Shown: positions 24,675 through 33,993, counted from the stretch's first letter. The stretch is 64,000 nt of DNA from Winogradskyella ursingii (GCF_013403975.1 NZ_JABFDH010000005.1:62001-126000), one strand, 5' to 3'. Numbers and translations are program-made. The notes: generated by a model from the letters alone, not told the origin.

Positions 24675-26527
24675 TGACAGATATTATTCAACTTTTACCA
24701 GACCATGTTGCCAACCAAATTGCAGCTGGTGAAGTGGTTCAGCGTCCCGCTTCTGTAGTTAAAGAACTACTTGAAAATGCCATAGATGCAGATGCTTCAG
24801 AAATAAAACTTATTATTAAAGATGCTGGAAAAACCCTCGTTCAAGTCATAGATAACGGAAAGGGTATGAGCGTTACGGATGCTCGGTTGAGTTTTGAGCG
24901 TCACGCGACATCCAAAATTAGCTCTGCCGAAGATTTATTCAGCTTGCACACCAAAGGTTTTAGAGGCGAAGCTTTAGCCAGTATTGCTGCGATTGCTCAT
25001 GTAGAATTAAAAACAAAACGTCCAGACGATGAATTGGGTACTGCTCTTGAAATTGAAGGATCTGATGTTAAATCGCAAGAAGTAACTGTAACTCCCGCGG
25101 GAACGTCGGTGGCCGTAAAACATCTGTTCTTTAATATTCCAGCACGACGAAATTTCTTAAAATCCGATACTGTGGAACTGAGGCATATTACGGATGAGTT
25201 CCATCGCGTGGCTCTCGCGCATCCTAATATAGCTTTTGCGTTTTATCATAACGGAAGCCAACTGTTCGACTTGCCAAGCGAGAACTATAGACAACGCGTG
25301 GTGCATATTTTTGGTACAAAAACTAATGAAAAGTTAGTCCCAGTCAATGAAGATACTGAAGTACTTAAGATTTCAGGTTTTGTTGGTAAACCAGAATATT
25401 CTAAAAAAACACGGTCTGAACAATTTTTCTTTGTCAATAATCGATTTGTTAAAAGTCCATATCTCAACCATGCCATTAGTGCAGCGTTTGAAGGTTTGCT
25501 AAAGGACGGTTATCATCCCAGTTACTTTTTAAATTTAACCGTGGATCCAAAATCCATAGACATTAACATTCATCCCACAAAAACCGAAATAAAATTTGAC
25601 GATGAGCATACGCTGTATGCTATTTTGCGTTCTGCCGTTAAGCATAGTTTAGGGCAATTTAACATTGCACCAGTTTTGGATTTTGAACACCAAAGCAACC
25701 TAAACACACCCTACAATTATAAAAATAAAAGTGCTATGGCGCCTGCGATAGAAGTCGATAGAGGCTTTAACCCTTTTGCTAATGACGGTACTCAGCATAA
25801 TAAAAATCAGCAATCTTTTAAGAAAGCACCGTCGGCTTCGTGGGAAAGTCTTTATGTTGGTCTAGAATCAAAAGGTAATAACACGCCTCAGGATTTTGGT
25901 GAAATGACTTTTGAAAGTCAGGCCGAAACCAAATCCATTTTTAACGGTGATTCAGCTTTAGAAACGAAGAAAACTACGTTTCAGCTGCAGCAAAAATATA
26001 TTGTAAGCACCCTGAAATCTGGGATGCTTATTATTGACCAAAACAGAGCTCACCAGCGGATTTTGTATGAAAACTTTCTAAGACATATAACAATTAAAGA
26101 AGCCACAAGTCAGCAGTTATTATTTCCGTTGCAACTTCATTTTACACCAAATGAAACTAATATTATAAGTCAACTTAAAGCAGATTTAGAACATACCGGA
26201 TTTGTATTCTATGAGTTGAGTAAAAAAGAGGTGAAAATTACAGGAGTACCTGTTGGAGTGCCAGAAAGCGAAGTGTCAATTATTTTAGAGCAATTGATAA
26301 GTGATGTTGAAAATGATGTGCCTGATGCTAATTTTAGTTCGGCTGATTTGCTTTCTAAATCTATGGCAAAGAGTTTGGCAATTAAAAACGGACAAGCTCT
26401 TAACAGTACAGAACAAGAACATATTGTAGATAGTTTGTTTGCCTGCAAAGAACCCAATGTATCACCAACCAACCGACCAACGTTTATTACGCTTGGAGTG
26501 GATGATATCGAAAAGAAATTTATGTAG
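24674..26527 (+). CDS. mutL: DNA mismatch repair protein MutL
   Basis: A 617-residue GHKL ATPase coordinating mismatch repair. The N-terminal motifs are intact: VVKELLENAIDADA (I), VIDNGKGM (II), SFERHATSKI and TKGFRGEALASIAA (III), with GTSVAVKHLFFNIPARRNFL. A low-complexity linker spans ~340-430. In the C-terminal domain the endonuclease motif DQHAx2Ex4E appears as DQNRAHQRILYE (~residue 455), with His and the first Glu replaced, and the family C-P-H-G-R-P segment is SPTNRP. Nuclease activity is therefore doubtful. A rhomboid gene follows after 3 bases. Confidence 0.95.
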   Translation: MTDIIQLLPDHVANQIAAGEVVQRPASVVKELLENAIDADASEIKLIIKDAGKTLVQVIDNGKGMSVTDARLSFERHATSKISSAEDLFSLHTKGFRGEALASIAAIAHVELKTKRPDDELGTALEIEGSDVKSQEVTVTPAGTSVAVKHLFFNIPARRNFLKSDTVELRHITDEFHRVALAHPNIAFAFYHNGSQLFDLPSENYRQRVVHIFGTKTNEKLVPVNEDTEVLKISGFVGKPEYSKKTRSEQFFFVNNRFVKSPYLNHAISAAFEGLLKDGYHPSYFLNLTVDPKSIDINIHPTKTEIKFDDEHTLYAILRSAVKHSLGQFNIAPVLDFEHQSNLNTPYNYKNKSAMAPAIEVDRGFNPFANDGTQHNKNQQSFKKAPSASWESLYVGLESKGNNTPQDFGEMTFESQAETKSIFNGDSALETKKTTFQLQQKYIVSTLKSGMLIIDQNRAHQRILYENFLRHITIKEATSQQLLFPLQLHFTPNETNIISQLKADLEHTGFVFYELSKKEVKITGVPVGVPESEVSIILEQLISDVENDVPDANFSSADLLSKSMAKSLAIKNGQALNSTEQEHIVDSLFACKEPNVSPTNRPTFITLGVDDIEKKFM

Positions 26528-26530
26528 TTT

Positions 26531-27283
26531 ATGAGACAAGGAATAACCGATGCGGTAAAGCATCTATTGATAATTAATGTGGTCATGTATGTGGGCACAA
26601 TGCTCATTGGTAATGGCGAGGCGTTTTATGAATGGTTTGCTCTGTATTTTCCCAAGAACCCTTTATTTCATCCATGGCAAGTAGTGACACATATGTTTAT
26701 GCATGGAGGATTTATGCATATCCTATTTAATATGTTTGCTTTATGGATGTTTGGTACGGCAGTTGAGCAGATTTTTGGTTGGAAGAAATTCTTAACTTTT
26801 TATTTGCTGTCAGGTCTCGGAGCGGCAGTAATTCAAGTGGCATTTTTGTATTTTCAATTCAATACTGGATTAGAAACTTTAATTGAAGCCGGAGCTTCTC
26901 AGGCAGAAGTGTTAAGTATATTGGGCGAAGGAAAATATAATACTGCTTGGAAATCTATTTTGGGTGATAATTTCCAAAGTTTCGTGGGTGCTTTTAATTC
27001 AACAATGGTAGGTGCATCAGGTGCTATTATGGGAGTATTGGTCGCCTTTGGCATGTTATTTCCAGAATCAAAATTGATGCTGATATTTTTACCAATTCCT
27101 ATTAAAGCAAAGTACTTTATTCCAGCGATAATTGCTTTAGATTTATTTTCGGGATTAACAGGGCAATCTATTTTTAGCCCAAGTAATACCGCTTATATGG
27201 CTCACGTTGGTGGTGCATTAACAGGGTTTTTATTGATGTACTTTTGGAAAAAGAACGAATCTGATAAATACCGATGGAACTAG
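26531..27283 (+). CDS. Rhomboid family intramembrane serine protease
   Basis: A 250-residue protein with six or more membrane helices. It carries the rhomboid signature: HGGFMHILFNMFALWMFG (His and Asn of TM2), the catalytic Ser in VGASGAIMG, and the catalytic His in AHVGGALTGFLL. It should cleave transmembrane substrates within the inner membrane. An insertion of ~45 residues after TM3 (TGLETLIEAGASQAEV and onward) is longer than in GlpG. Second gene of the mutL run; the next rhomboid begins 3 bases after its stop. Confidence 0.93.
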   Translation: MRQGITDAVKHLLIINVVMYVGTMLIGNGEAFYEWFALYFPKNPLFHPWQVVTHMFMHGGFMHILFNMFALWMFGTAVEQIFGWKKFLTFYLLSGLGAAVIQVAFLYFQFNTGLETLIEAGASQAEVLSILGEGKYNTAWKSILGDNFQSFVGAFNSTMVGASGAIMGVLVAFGMLFPESKLMLIFLPIPIKAKYFIPAIIALDLFSGLTGQSIFSPSNTAYMAHVGGALTGFLLMYFWKKNESDKYRWN

Positions 27284-27286
27284 GCT

Positions 27287-28159
27287 ATGAGTAATTTTGA
27301 TGATTTAAAATATAAGTTTAACAATTTCAATACGTTTGAAAAAATTATAGTCATCAACATCGTGGTGTTTATAATTGGTAAATTAATTGCCGTATTTGGG
27401 CGTGAAAGCGACCCATTGCATTATCTTAAATTACCAGCTGATTTTTTCGATTTTATACTTATGCCATGGACGTTAATAACTTATGGTTTTACGCACTATG
27501 GTTTTTTTCATTTGCTATTTAATCTGTTGGTGCTTTATTATATTTCTAGAATGTTACTCAATCTATTTAGGCCAAAAATGGCACTGAATATTTACTTTTT
27601 GGGAATTATTGTTGGTGGTTTTGCCTTCCTGTTTGTTTATAATGTTCTGCCAAGTCATTTGTTGGTGCCAACTTTAGGATTGATCGGTGCTTCAGCAGGT
27701 ATTAGGGCACTTATAATTTTCTTAGGAGTCTATATGCCGGAATCGGAAGTTCGGATTTTAATGTTCAATATTAAATTGAAATATATTGCCATTGCGCTCA
27801 TTATTTTTGATTTATTGGGTTTATTCGGACTCAATCAAGGTGGGAATATTGCACATTTGGGAGGCGCTCTATTGGGTTATTTTTATGCAATAAAACTACA
27901 AAAAGGACAGGACATAGGTAAAGGTTTTGAAAGTATAATGGACACCGTGGCAAGTTGGTTCAAACCAAAATCGAAACTTAAAACCGTTCATAAGACTAAA
28001 GCTAAAACCAGTTATAATAAGCCTTCCAATAAAAAATCTTCCGACGTGTTAGATAAACAGAAAAAGATAGATGCCATTCTCGATAAAATCAGTAAAAGTG
28101 GTTACGAGAGTATTTCTGCAGAAGAAAAAAAATTCTTGTTTGAGGTCGGTAAAGATTAA
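27287..28159 (+). CDS. Second rhomboid protease with C-terminal DUF6576-like tail
   Basis: A 290-residue rhomboid. TM2 has FFHLLFNLLVLYYISRM, the catalytic Ser is in IGASAGIRAL and the His is in IAHLGGALLGYF, so it is predicted active. After the last helix a lysine-rich linker leads to KKIDAILDKISKSGYESIS, a short helical cytosolic domain like DUF6576. It is only modestly similar to the preceding rhomboid, suggesting an old duplication with different substrates. It is followed 2 bases later by the phosphodiesterase gene, so all four genes from mutL on look cotranscribed. Confidence 0.93.
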   Translation: MSNFDDLKYKFNNFNTFEKIIVINIVVFIIGKLIAVFGRESDPLHYLKLPADFFDFILMPWTLITYGFTHYGFFHLLFNLLVLYYISRMLLNLFRPKMALNIYFLGIIVGGFAFLFVYNVLPSHLLVPTLGLIGASAGIRALIIFLGVYMPESEVRILMFNIKLKYIAIALIIFDLLGLFGLNQGGNIAHLGGALLGYFYAIKLQKGQDIGKGFESIMDTVASWFKPKSKLKTVHKTKAKTSYNKPSNKKSSDVLDKQKKIDAILDKISKSGYESISAEEKKFLFEVGKD

Positions 28160-28161
28160 TT

Positions 28162-29181
28162 ATGAAAGGATTGAGTTTTATTAATAAAATTGTATTTCTG
28201 GTCAATTCCTTGGCCGCTTTTTTATTGTTGTTATCTTATTTACTACCTTATGTTTCACCCAAGCAATTTGGTTTTGTATCTGTTTTAAGTCTTGGAGTGC
28301 CTTTTTTGTTAATAATCAACTTACTATTTTTTTTGTATTGGCTATTTCAGGTTAAGAAGCAAATGCTATTGTCCCTTATAGCTTTATTGTTAAGCTATTC
28401 TTACGTTAATCTCATGTATAAATTCAAGGCATCAAAACTGGTTGAGGATTCAGGAAATTTTACCGTTATGACTTACAATGTTCGTTTGTTTAATGAATAC
28501 CGTTGGCTTCCGAATAAAAACGTGAAAGAAGACATTGTTGACTTTATTTACAATGAGCAACCCGACATTTTGTGCCTACAGGAATACACGCGAGGTAAGC
28601 CTGTAAGACTTAAAGGTTATAACAGATACAATGCCACTTATACCAAAGAAGTTAAGGGAGGACAATGTATTTATTCAAAATTTCCAATTGTAAATTCTGG
28701 ATCATTGGAATTTCCGAATTCAACGAACAATGCTTTATTTGTCGATGTAGTTAAGAATAAAGATACTATTAGAGTTTACAACGTACATCTGCAGTCTTCA
28801 GGAATCAATACAAAGATTGAAGCATTAAAAAAAGAATCTTCCGAACATTTATTTAAACGAATTAGTTCAACTTTTAAGGCGCAACAGAATCAAGCTGAAT
28901 TGTTATTAAAACACATGTCCGCAACCAATTACAAAACCATCATTGCAGGCGACTTTAATAACACGGCCTACTCTTACGTTTACAAAGAATTAAGAGGGGA
29001 TTACAAAGATGCTTTTGAGGAAGCCGGCAACGGTTTTGGTAGAACTTACGATTTTAAGTTCTTTCCTGTTAGGATTGATTTTATTTTGGTTGATGAAGCT
29101 TTTGAAGTAAATGCTTTCAAAACATATGAAAAACGACTATCCGACCATTATCCCATTAAAGCTACGCTGAAATTACATTAA
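28162..29181 (+). CDS. Membrane-anchored endonuclease/exonuclease/phosphatase (EEP) family protein
   Basis: A 339-residue protein. Residues ~8-85 form two or three membrane helices; the EEP domain follows, with TYNVRLFNEYRW, DILCLQEYTRG (metal-binding Glu), IIAGDFNNTAYSY (catalytic Asp/Asn) and SDHYPIKATL (Asp-His pair). All catalytic positions are kept. Relatives cleave DNA, phospholipids or sugar phosphates, and the membrane anchor favours an envelope substrate. Its last 9 bases overlap the convergent DUF6122 gene. Confidence 0.88.
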   Translation: MKGLSFINKIVFLVNSLAAFLLLLSYLLPYVSPKQFGFVSVLSLGVPFLLIINLLFFLYWLFQVKKQMLLSLIALLLSYSYVNLMYKFKASKLVEDSGNFTVMTYNVRLFNEYRWLPNKNVKEDIVDFIYNEQPDILCLQEYTRGKPVRLKGYNRYNATYTKEVKGGQCIYSKFPIVNSGSLEFPNSTNNALFVDVVKNKDTIRVYNVHLQSSGINTKIEALKKESSEHLFKRISSTFKAQQNQAELLLKHMSATNYKTIIAGDFNNTAYSYVYKELRGDYKDAFEEAGNGFGRTYDFKFFPVRIDFILVDEAFEVNAFKTYEKRLSDHYPIKATLKLH

Positions 29182-29481
29182 GGCACAATCTGTTGCATCT
29201 GCAATAATGTGAATTATTAAGCCTATTGCGAATATTCTTGTTTTTTTAGGGATCAATAAACCAAGATAAATAGCAATAGCATAATAAGAGTGGAGAGGAT
29301 GAAAATTAATGCTGCACCGATTTGGTTGAAACATTGGATTTGCCAATAGATGATCCAAATCAATTATAAGACCCAATAGCATAATGCCATATGCCTTGAG
29401 CCATTGTTTTCCAAAAAACAATAAAGCAACCAGAAGAGGTAATCCAAAATGCAAGCCGTAATGGATCAAAGGCTGTATCAT
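29173..29481 (-). CDS. DUF6122 small membrane protein
   Basis: A 102-residue protein with about four helices and conserved polar residues inside the membrane: IQPLIHYGLHFGLPL, LGLIIDLDHLLANPMF and NFHPLHSYYAI, then a final IHIIADATD. The His/Asp-rich membrane pattern (HYGLHF, DLDH, HPLHS) recalls metal-dependent membrane hydrolases, which is only a suggestion. Its start overlaps the WbqC stop by 4 bases. Last gene of the parA-lepB run and tail-overlapping with the EEP gene. Confidence 0.8.
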   Translation of the reverse strand: MIQPLIHYGLHFGLPLLVALLFFGKQWLKAYGIMLLGLIIDLDHLLANPMFQPNRCSINFHPLHSYYAIAIYLGLLIPKKTRIFAIGLIIHIIADATDCALM

Positions 29482-30095
29482 GTTGCGAGTATTTGTTTGT
29501 TAAGGTAAAGTTCTGTATTTGGGCCTTCATTAAAAAGTAAATCCAATATACTTAAATTAGGTATAAAACCGTGTTTCTCAGTAAATACTTGAGTATATGG
29601 TTTTAGAGTGTCAACCTCGTTTTTTTTGCGGACTAAATTCCTGAAATCTGTTTTATCATTTGGTGTTTTCTCAAACGTTTCTGTTTCTTGAAAATGCAAT
29701 TTTAATTCCATGCACTTTGAAACTATGTCAAAACATTCAAAATTAAAATCCAATAAATAGTTAAACCGTTTTTCAAATAGAGGCATCAAATCCGCTTCAT
29801 AATATTCAAAAAAAGGTGACATGCGGTAAGCGGATTGTAAAGATTTTAAATGTAATAACTGCCAGTTTTCTTTATTAGCAATTAAAACGTCTTTATAGAG
29901 TTGTCGATTCTTTTGAGTATAGATAACAGGAACAGTCAGTGCTAGTTTGCCGTTAGCCCCATAGATTTCGGTGCGATTTCTGTAACTCTGTTTTTGGTAA
30001 TTGTCCCATACTTCAAAATAAATATTTTCAGCATTTATCATTGCCACAAAATGTGCAATATTGGGAAAGTATGTGGGATGCAAAAGACAATTCAT
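29478..30095 (-). CDS. WbqC-like family protein
   Basis: A 205-residue cytosolic protein of the WbqC family: it opens LLHPTYFPNIAHFVAMINAE and has the conserved YQKQSYRNRTEIYGANGKL and LTVPVIYTQKNRQLYKDV. WbqC-like proteins sit in polysaccharide clusters in some genomes, but in Flavobacteriaceae they often lie downstream of lepB, as here (27-base gap). Biochemical role unknown. Family assignment is firm from the N-terminal H-P-x-Y-F-P motif. Confidence 0.88.
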   Translation of the reverse strand: MNCLLHPTYFPNIAHFVAMINAENIYFEVWDNYQKQSYRNRTEIYGANGKLALTVPVIYTQKNRQLYKDVLIANKENWQLLHLKSLQSAYRMSPFFEYYEADLMPLFEKRFNYLLDFNFECFDIVSKCMELKLHFQETETFEKTPNDKTDFRNLVRKKNEVDTLKPYTQVFTEKHGFIPNLSILDLLFNEGPNTELYLNKQILAT

Positions 30096-30122
30096 ATTGT
30101 CCTTAAAATTTAATGAAATTAT

Positions 30123-31727
30123 TTAAGAATTGGTCTTCTTTTTCTTTCTCCACTTGTTGAAACCATAAATGGCAGCCAGCAAAATTAAAAAAGGAATGAG
30201 ATAAGACGTACGTTCTCCTTCGCCACCAACAGTAGTAAAGACACGGTCCCAGCGGACGCTCCAGTTCTTTAGACCGTCGTTTATACCATCAATACTCATC
30301 CAAATAAATACAGGTTTACCGATAATGTGATTGTATGGCACAAAGCCCCAAAATCTTGCATCAATAGAATTGTGTCTGTTATCACCCATCATCCAATAGT
30401 AATCCTGCTTAAAGGTGTAGGATGTAGCGGGCTTGTCGTTGATAAAAATTTGATTGCCACGTGAAACTATTTTATTTCCTTCATATTCTGAAATGGCACG
30501 TTTGTATATGGGCAAGTTTGCCATGGTTAACGCAACGTTATCACCTGCTTTTGGAATATAAATTGGCCCTAATTGGTCTATATTCCAATTGTAATTATCG
30601 TCGCGAGGAAAAATATCTTCTTTCGTGTCTGGAGTTCTTTTGATGGAAGAAATACCGGAAATTTCAGGATGATTTTTTAATCGCGCAATAGCTTCGTCGG
30701 AAGCTGCTGAAACATAATATGAATTTTCGGAAGAGCCACGACCAACACCATCTGTAATATCGTGATTCTTTAATATGCTAAGAATTCTATTTGGTTGTAA
30801 TGCACGCTTAAAAGTGACTTCATACGAAAATTGAATTTTTGCTCTATTAGGTAATATGTTTTGTTTACCGTCAATAAATACATAACCATCTCTGAGCTCT
30901 AAGGTATCACCAGGTAAACCAACACAGCGCTTCACCAAATTGGTCTTTTTGTCAATAGGTTTATAGTAATTACGGTCTGGTTCAAACTTATTCATGTCCA
31001 GCAAAGTATCGGCAGGTTGTCCAAAAACGACAATATCGTTACGTTCTACATTTTCAAATCCAGGTAATCTTAAATAAGGTAATTGAAACATGTTTTTCCA
31101 AGACGTGTTTCTTTTTTCATATTCGTCACTGTGTAAATAAGACTTTACTCCGAGAACAGGTATTGTATCGTGTACCATCGGTGCTGCAATAGTGGTCATT
31201 GGTACTCTTGGACCATAGTGAATTTTGCTCACGATGAGAAAGTCTCCTACTAAAAGTGACTTTTCCAAAGAAGACGAAGGAATTACAAATGGTTGAAAGA
31301 AATAAGTGTGAACTATTGTAGCTGCAACAATCGCAAAAAGAATGGAAGTAATCCATTCTCCAGCAGCGGTTTTTGGTTTGAGTTTACGATCTTCTATATA
31401 GTTGACGTCTGCGGCATAATTCAAATAATAATTGTAAAATCCTAAAGTTACGATGGCTATTAACGCATCAAGTTTGCTGTCTTTTCCGAAACTACGTGCG
31501 GTTTCTACCCAAACAGCAGGAATCATAATCAAATTCACGATTGGTAAAAACAAAAGAATTACCCACCACCATGGACGACTGATTATTTTCATGAGAATTA
31601 CTGCATTGTAAATTGGTACAAACGCTTCCCAGGCTTTTTTGCCAGCTTTTATATAGAGTTTCCATGTGCCAAGACCATGAATAATTTGTATAATGAGTAA
31701 AAAAATAAACCATTGGGTCCAAGTCAT
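30123..31727 (-). CDS. lepB: Signal peptidase I, long flavobacterial form
   Basis: A 534-residue enzyme removing signal peptides from exported preproteins. Residues 1-105 hold extra membrane helices with a DUF5684-like block (KAWEAFVPIYNAVILMKI). The catalytic Ser is Ser153 in PSSSLEKSLLVGDFL; Leu replaces the usual Met after it. The Lys base lies in NLVKRCVGLPGDTLEL. MMGDNRHNSIDARFWGFVP is the conserved box E, and another helix (YLIPFLILLAAIYGF) ends the chain. A large insertion separates boxes D and E, as in other Bacteroidota. It follows dapB by 62 bases. Confidence 0.94.
   Translation of the reverse strand: MTWTQWFIFLLIIQIIHGLGTWKLYIKAGKKAWEAFVPIYNAVILMKIISRPWWWVILLFLPIVNLIMIPAVWVETARSFGKDSKLDALIAIVTLGFYNYYLNYAADVNYIEDRKLKPKTAAGEWITSILFAIVAATIVHTYFFQPFVIPSSSLEKSLLVGDFLIVSKIHYGPRVPMTTIAAPMVHDTIPVLGVKSYLHSDEYEKRNTSWKNMFQLPYLRLPGFENVERNDIVVFGQPADTLLDMNKFEPDRNYYKPIDKKTNLVKRCVGLPGDTLELRDGYVFIDGKQNILPNRAKIQFSYEVTFKRALQPNRILSILKNHDITDGVGRGSSENSYYVSAASDEAIARLKNHPEISGISSIKRTPDTKEDIFPRDDNYNWNIDQLGPIYIPKAGDNVALTMANLPIYKRAISEYEGNKIVSRGNQIFINDKPATSYTFKQDYYWMMGDNRHNSIDARFWGFVPYNHIIGKPVFIWMSIDGINDGLKNWSVRWDRVFTTVGGEGERTSYLIPFLILLAAIYGFNKWRKKKKTNS
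30454..30467. promoter_or_regulatory. parS-like near match inside lepB
   Basis: TTGCCACGTGAAAC matches the common ParB site core GTTTCACGTGAAAC at 11 of 14 positions; the CACGTG centre and the whole right half are exact. It lies 3 kb downstream of parB within coding sequence. A weak candidate only. Confidence 0.2.
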
Positions 31728-31789
31728 AACTAAGGATATTTCTAGTGTAAGTTGAAAATTATTTTAATTTGTTTCAAAGTTTTGGCAAA

Positions 31790-32491
31790 TTAACCAATGT
31801 TTAACACATCTTTCATGGTGTAGATGCCTTTTTTATCTTTAATCCATTCCGCTGCAATCACTGCGCCTAAGGCAAAGCCTTTTCTACTATGGGCTGTATG
31901 ATTAATACTTATGGAATCTATTTCAGAATTGTAATTCACTTCATGTGTACCTGGAACACCTTCAATACGTTTGACATCTATGTGTATCTCATTTAAATTA
32001 GGTGTATCCAAAGTCCATTTTGTGTAATTGGTTTCCTCAATAATCTGTTCTGCCAAGGTAATGGCTGTACCACTTGGTGCATCCAATTTTTGGGTGTGGT
32101 GTATTTCTTCCATTTTAGTAGAGTAACCTTCTACTTTGGATATAAGTTGTGCTAATCTTTTGTTCACTTCGAAAAAAAGATTCACGCCTAAACTAAAATT
32201 TGAAGCGTAAAGAAACGTACCGTTTTTAGAATTGCAATAATCGATGATTGCATCGTATTCTTCTAGCCACCCTGTGGTACCGGAAATTACAGGTACATTA
32301 GCATCTAAAGCTTTTTTAATATTGTAAACGGCAGCAGTTGGTACACTAAAATCTATAGCAACATCTACGTCAGAAAAGTTGAAAGTATCATTTTCATTAG
32401 CAATTTTTAAGGTTATGTTGTGTGTACGTTCTAAAGCAATGGCTTCAATGCTTTTTCCCATTCTGCCATAACCGAGTAAAGCTATATTCAT
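31790..32491 (-). CDS. dapB: 4-hydroxy-tetrahydrodipicolinate reductase
   Basis: A 233-residue NAD(P)H-dependent enzyme of lysine and diaminopimelate synthesis. MNIALLGYGRMGKSIEAIA is the Rossmann loop, FSVPTAAVYNIKKA and SGTTGWLEEY follow, and EIHHTQKLDAPSGTAITLAE is the catalytic family signature (His-His and Lys). It is ~35 residues shorter than E. coli DapB, as is normal in Bacteroidota. It provides the cell-wall precursor meso-DAP. It starts 1 base after the DUF5683 stop, in an operon with parAB and lepB. Confidence 0.95.
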   Translation of the reverse strand: MNIALLGYGRMGKSIEAIALERTHNITLKIANENDTFNFSDVDVAIDFSVPTAAVYNIKKALDANVPVISGTTGWLEEYDAIIDYCNSKNGTFLYASNFSLGVNLFFEVNKRLAQLISKVEGYSTKMEEIHHTQKLDAPSGTAITLAEQIIEETNYTKWTLDTPNLNEIHIDVKRIEGVPGTHEVNYNSEIDSISINHTAHSRKGFALGAVIAAEWIKDKKGIYTMKDVLNIG

Positions 32492-32492
32492 G

Positions 32493-33098
32493 TTAAAATT
32501 TAAAATTTAGAGTGACGCCCAAATCACCTGTATTTTCCCACTGATTGTATTGGTAATGTGGTGCGAGACTCAAGTTTTCATCCACATTAAATTGAAGTAA
32601 ATGTGCATCTACATTGGCATCTATAATGTTGAATGCATAAAGACCAAAAGTGACTAATAAAGCCACTTCTTTATTTCTCCTAAATTGTTGTTGTGCTCTA
32701 ATTAGTCCATCGTCGGAGATTAAAGGATTTCCGTTAGCGTCAGAAAATTCATCGTCATTAAATCCAGCCAACCGTCTTTTGTATGCGTCTCTGTAACGAT
32801 CAAATTGTTTGTCGTTACGGACATAAAAGTAAACGCCTGTACCAATAGCTCCCCAAACAATCGGGATTTTCCAGTATTTTTTGTTGTAAGCTTGTCCTAA
32901 ACCAGGGAAAATAGCAGAGTAAAAAGCCGCTTTTGCAGGTCTCAAAGGATCGATTTCCTCTTGTACTATTTGTTCTTTTTCAAGCACTACGACACTTTCG
33001 TCCAATCCTAGGTTTGTACTGTCTTGGATAACTTGCGAAAAGGAACACCATGTCAAAAAAAAGACAAATAGAAGTGTGTAAACTTTATGATTTAGCAC
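32493..33098 (-). CDS. DUF5683 domain membrane protein
   Basis: A 201-residue protein with an N-terminal signal/anchor (LLFVFFLTWCSFSQ) and the DUF5683 core AAFYSAIFPGLGQAYNKKYW, followed by KIPIVWGAIGTGVYFYV. The G-L-G-Q-x-Y-x-x-x-Y motif occurs in several membrane protein families. Placement between parB and dapB is common in Flavobacteriaceae. It overlaps the parB 3' end by 14 bases. Function unknown. Confidence 0.85.
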   Translation of the reverse strand: MLNHKVYTLLFVFFLTWCSFSQVIQDSTNLGLDESVVVLEKEQIVQEEIDPLRPAKAAFYSAIFPGLGQAYNKKYWKIPIVWGAIGTGVYFYVRNDKQFDRYRDAYKRRLAGFNDDEFSDANGNPLISDDGLIRAQQQFRRNKEVALLVTFGLYAFNIIDANVDAHLLQFNVDENLSLAPHYQYNQWENTGDLGVTLNFKF

Positions 33099-33993
33099 GT
33101 TGCACTAATTTTTTTATACGGTTAAAGTCTTCTTCCGAATGAAATGGAATTGTAATTTTGCCGCTTCCGTTCTTAGCTACCTTAACGTCTATTTTATGCC
33201 CAAAGTATTCAGAAAAATCCTTTATGCCTTTCTTAACATATTTTGGTATTTCAGGTGAAGTGGTTTTGGTTTCATTTTCAGGAGCATCATTATTTAGACT
33301 CTTGACTAAAGCTTCGGTTGCTCTTACGGATAATTTATTACTTATGATTTTTTCATAAACTTCCAATTGGTCAATTTGGCTTTCGATATTAACCATTGCA
33401 CGACCATGTCCCATACTTATAAAACCATCGCGCATTCCGGTCTGTATAATTGGGTCTAGCTTTAATAATCTTAAGTAATTAGCGATCGTAGAGCGCTTTT
33501 TGCCAACACGTTCGCTCATTTGCTCTTGGGTGAGATTAATTTCATCAATTAATCGTTGATAAGATAATGCTATTTCTATAGGGTCTAGATCTTGACGTTG
33601 AATATTTTCTACCAAGGCCATTTCCAACGATTCCTGGTCATTGGCAATACGTATGTATGCAGGAATGGTTTCAAGCCCAATTAATTTTGAAGCTCTAAAA
33701 CGACGTTCACCAGATACTAACTGGTATTTGTTAAATGCTAATTTTCTAACAGTTATGGGTTGAATGACTCCAAGTTCACGGATGGATGAAGCTAGTTCTC
33801 GTAGGGTTTCTTCATTAAAATTGGTTCTTGGTTGAAACGGATTCACTTCAACGCTATCAATTTCCAATTCCACTATATTACCTACAACTTTGTCCGCATT
33901 TTTATCTTCAGCAGATTTTATATCGTTCTCTGGATCTTTCAATAATGCTGAAAGTCCACGACCCAATGCCTGTTTTTTTGTCGCCTTCGCCAT
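33085..33993 (-). CDS. parB: Chromosome partitioning protein ParB
   Basis: A 302-residue ParB/Spo0J protein. Residues 1-15 are the lysine-rich ParA-stimulating tip (KKQALGRGLSALL). The CTPase domain has NPFQPRTNF (C1 motif) and LVSGERRFRASKLIG (C2). The helix-turn-helix SQMSERVGKKRSTIANYLRLL reads parS. The C-terminal ~50 residues form the dimerisation domain. It shares one base with the parA stop. Binding sites are expected near the origin; none is obvious in this window except a weak match in lepB. Confidence 0.95.
   Translation of the reverse strand: MAKATKKQALGRGLSALLKDPENDIKSAEDKNADKVVGNIVELEIDSVEVNPFQPRTNFNEETLRELASSIRELGVIQPITVRKLAFNKYQLVSGERRFRASKLIGLETIPAYIRIANDQESLEMALVENIQRQDLDPIEIALSYQRLIDEINLTQEQMSERVGKKRSTIANYLRLLKLDPIIQTGMRDGFISMGHGRAMVNIESQIDQLEVYEKIISNKLSVRATEALVKSLNNDAPENETKTTSPEIPKYVKKGIKDFSEYFGHKIDVKVAKNGSGKITIPFHSEEDFNRIKKLVQRAKS

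Noticed and set aside
26209..26607. 132-residue minus-strand frame across the mutL/rhomboid junction
   Set aside because: Both genes beneath it are well supported, and the frame has unlikely composition.
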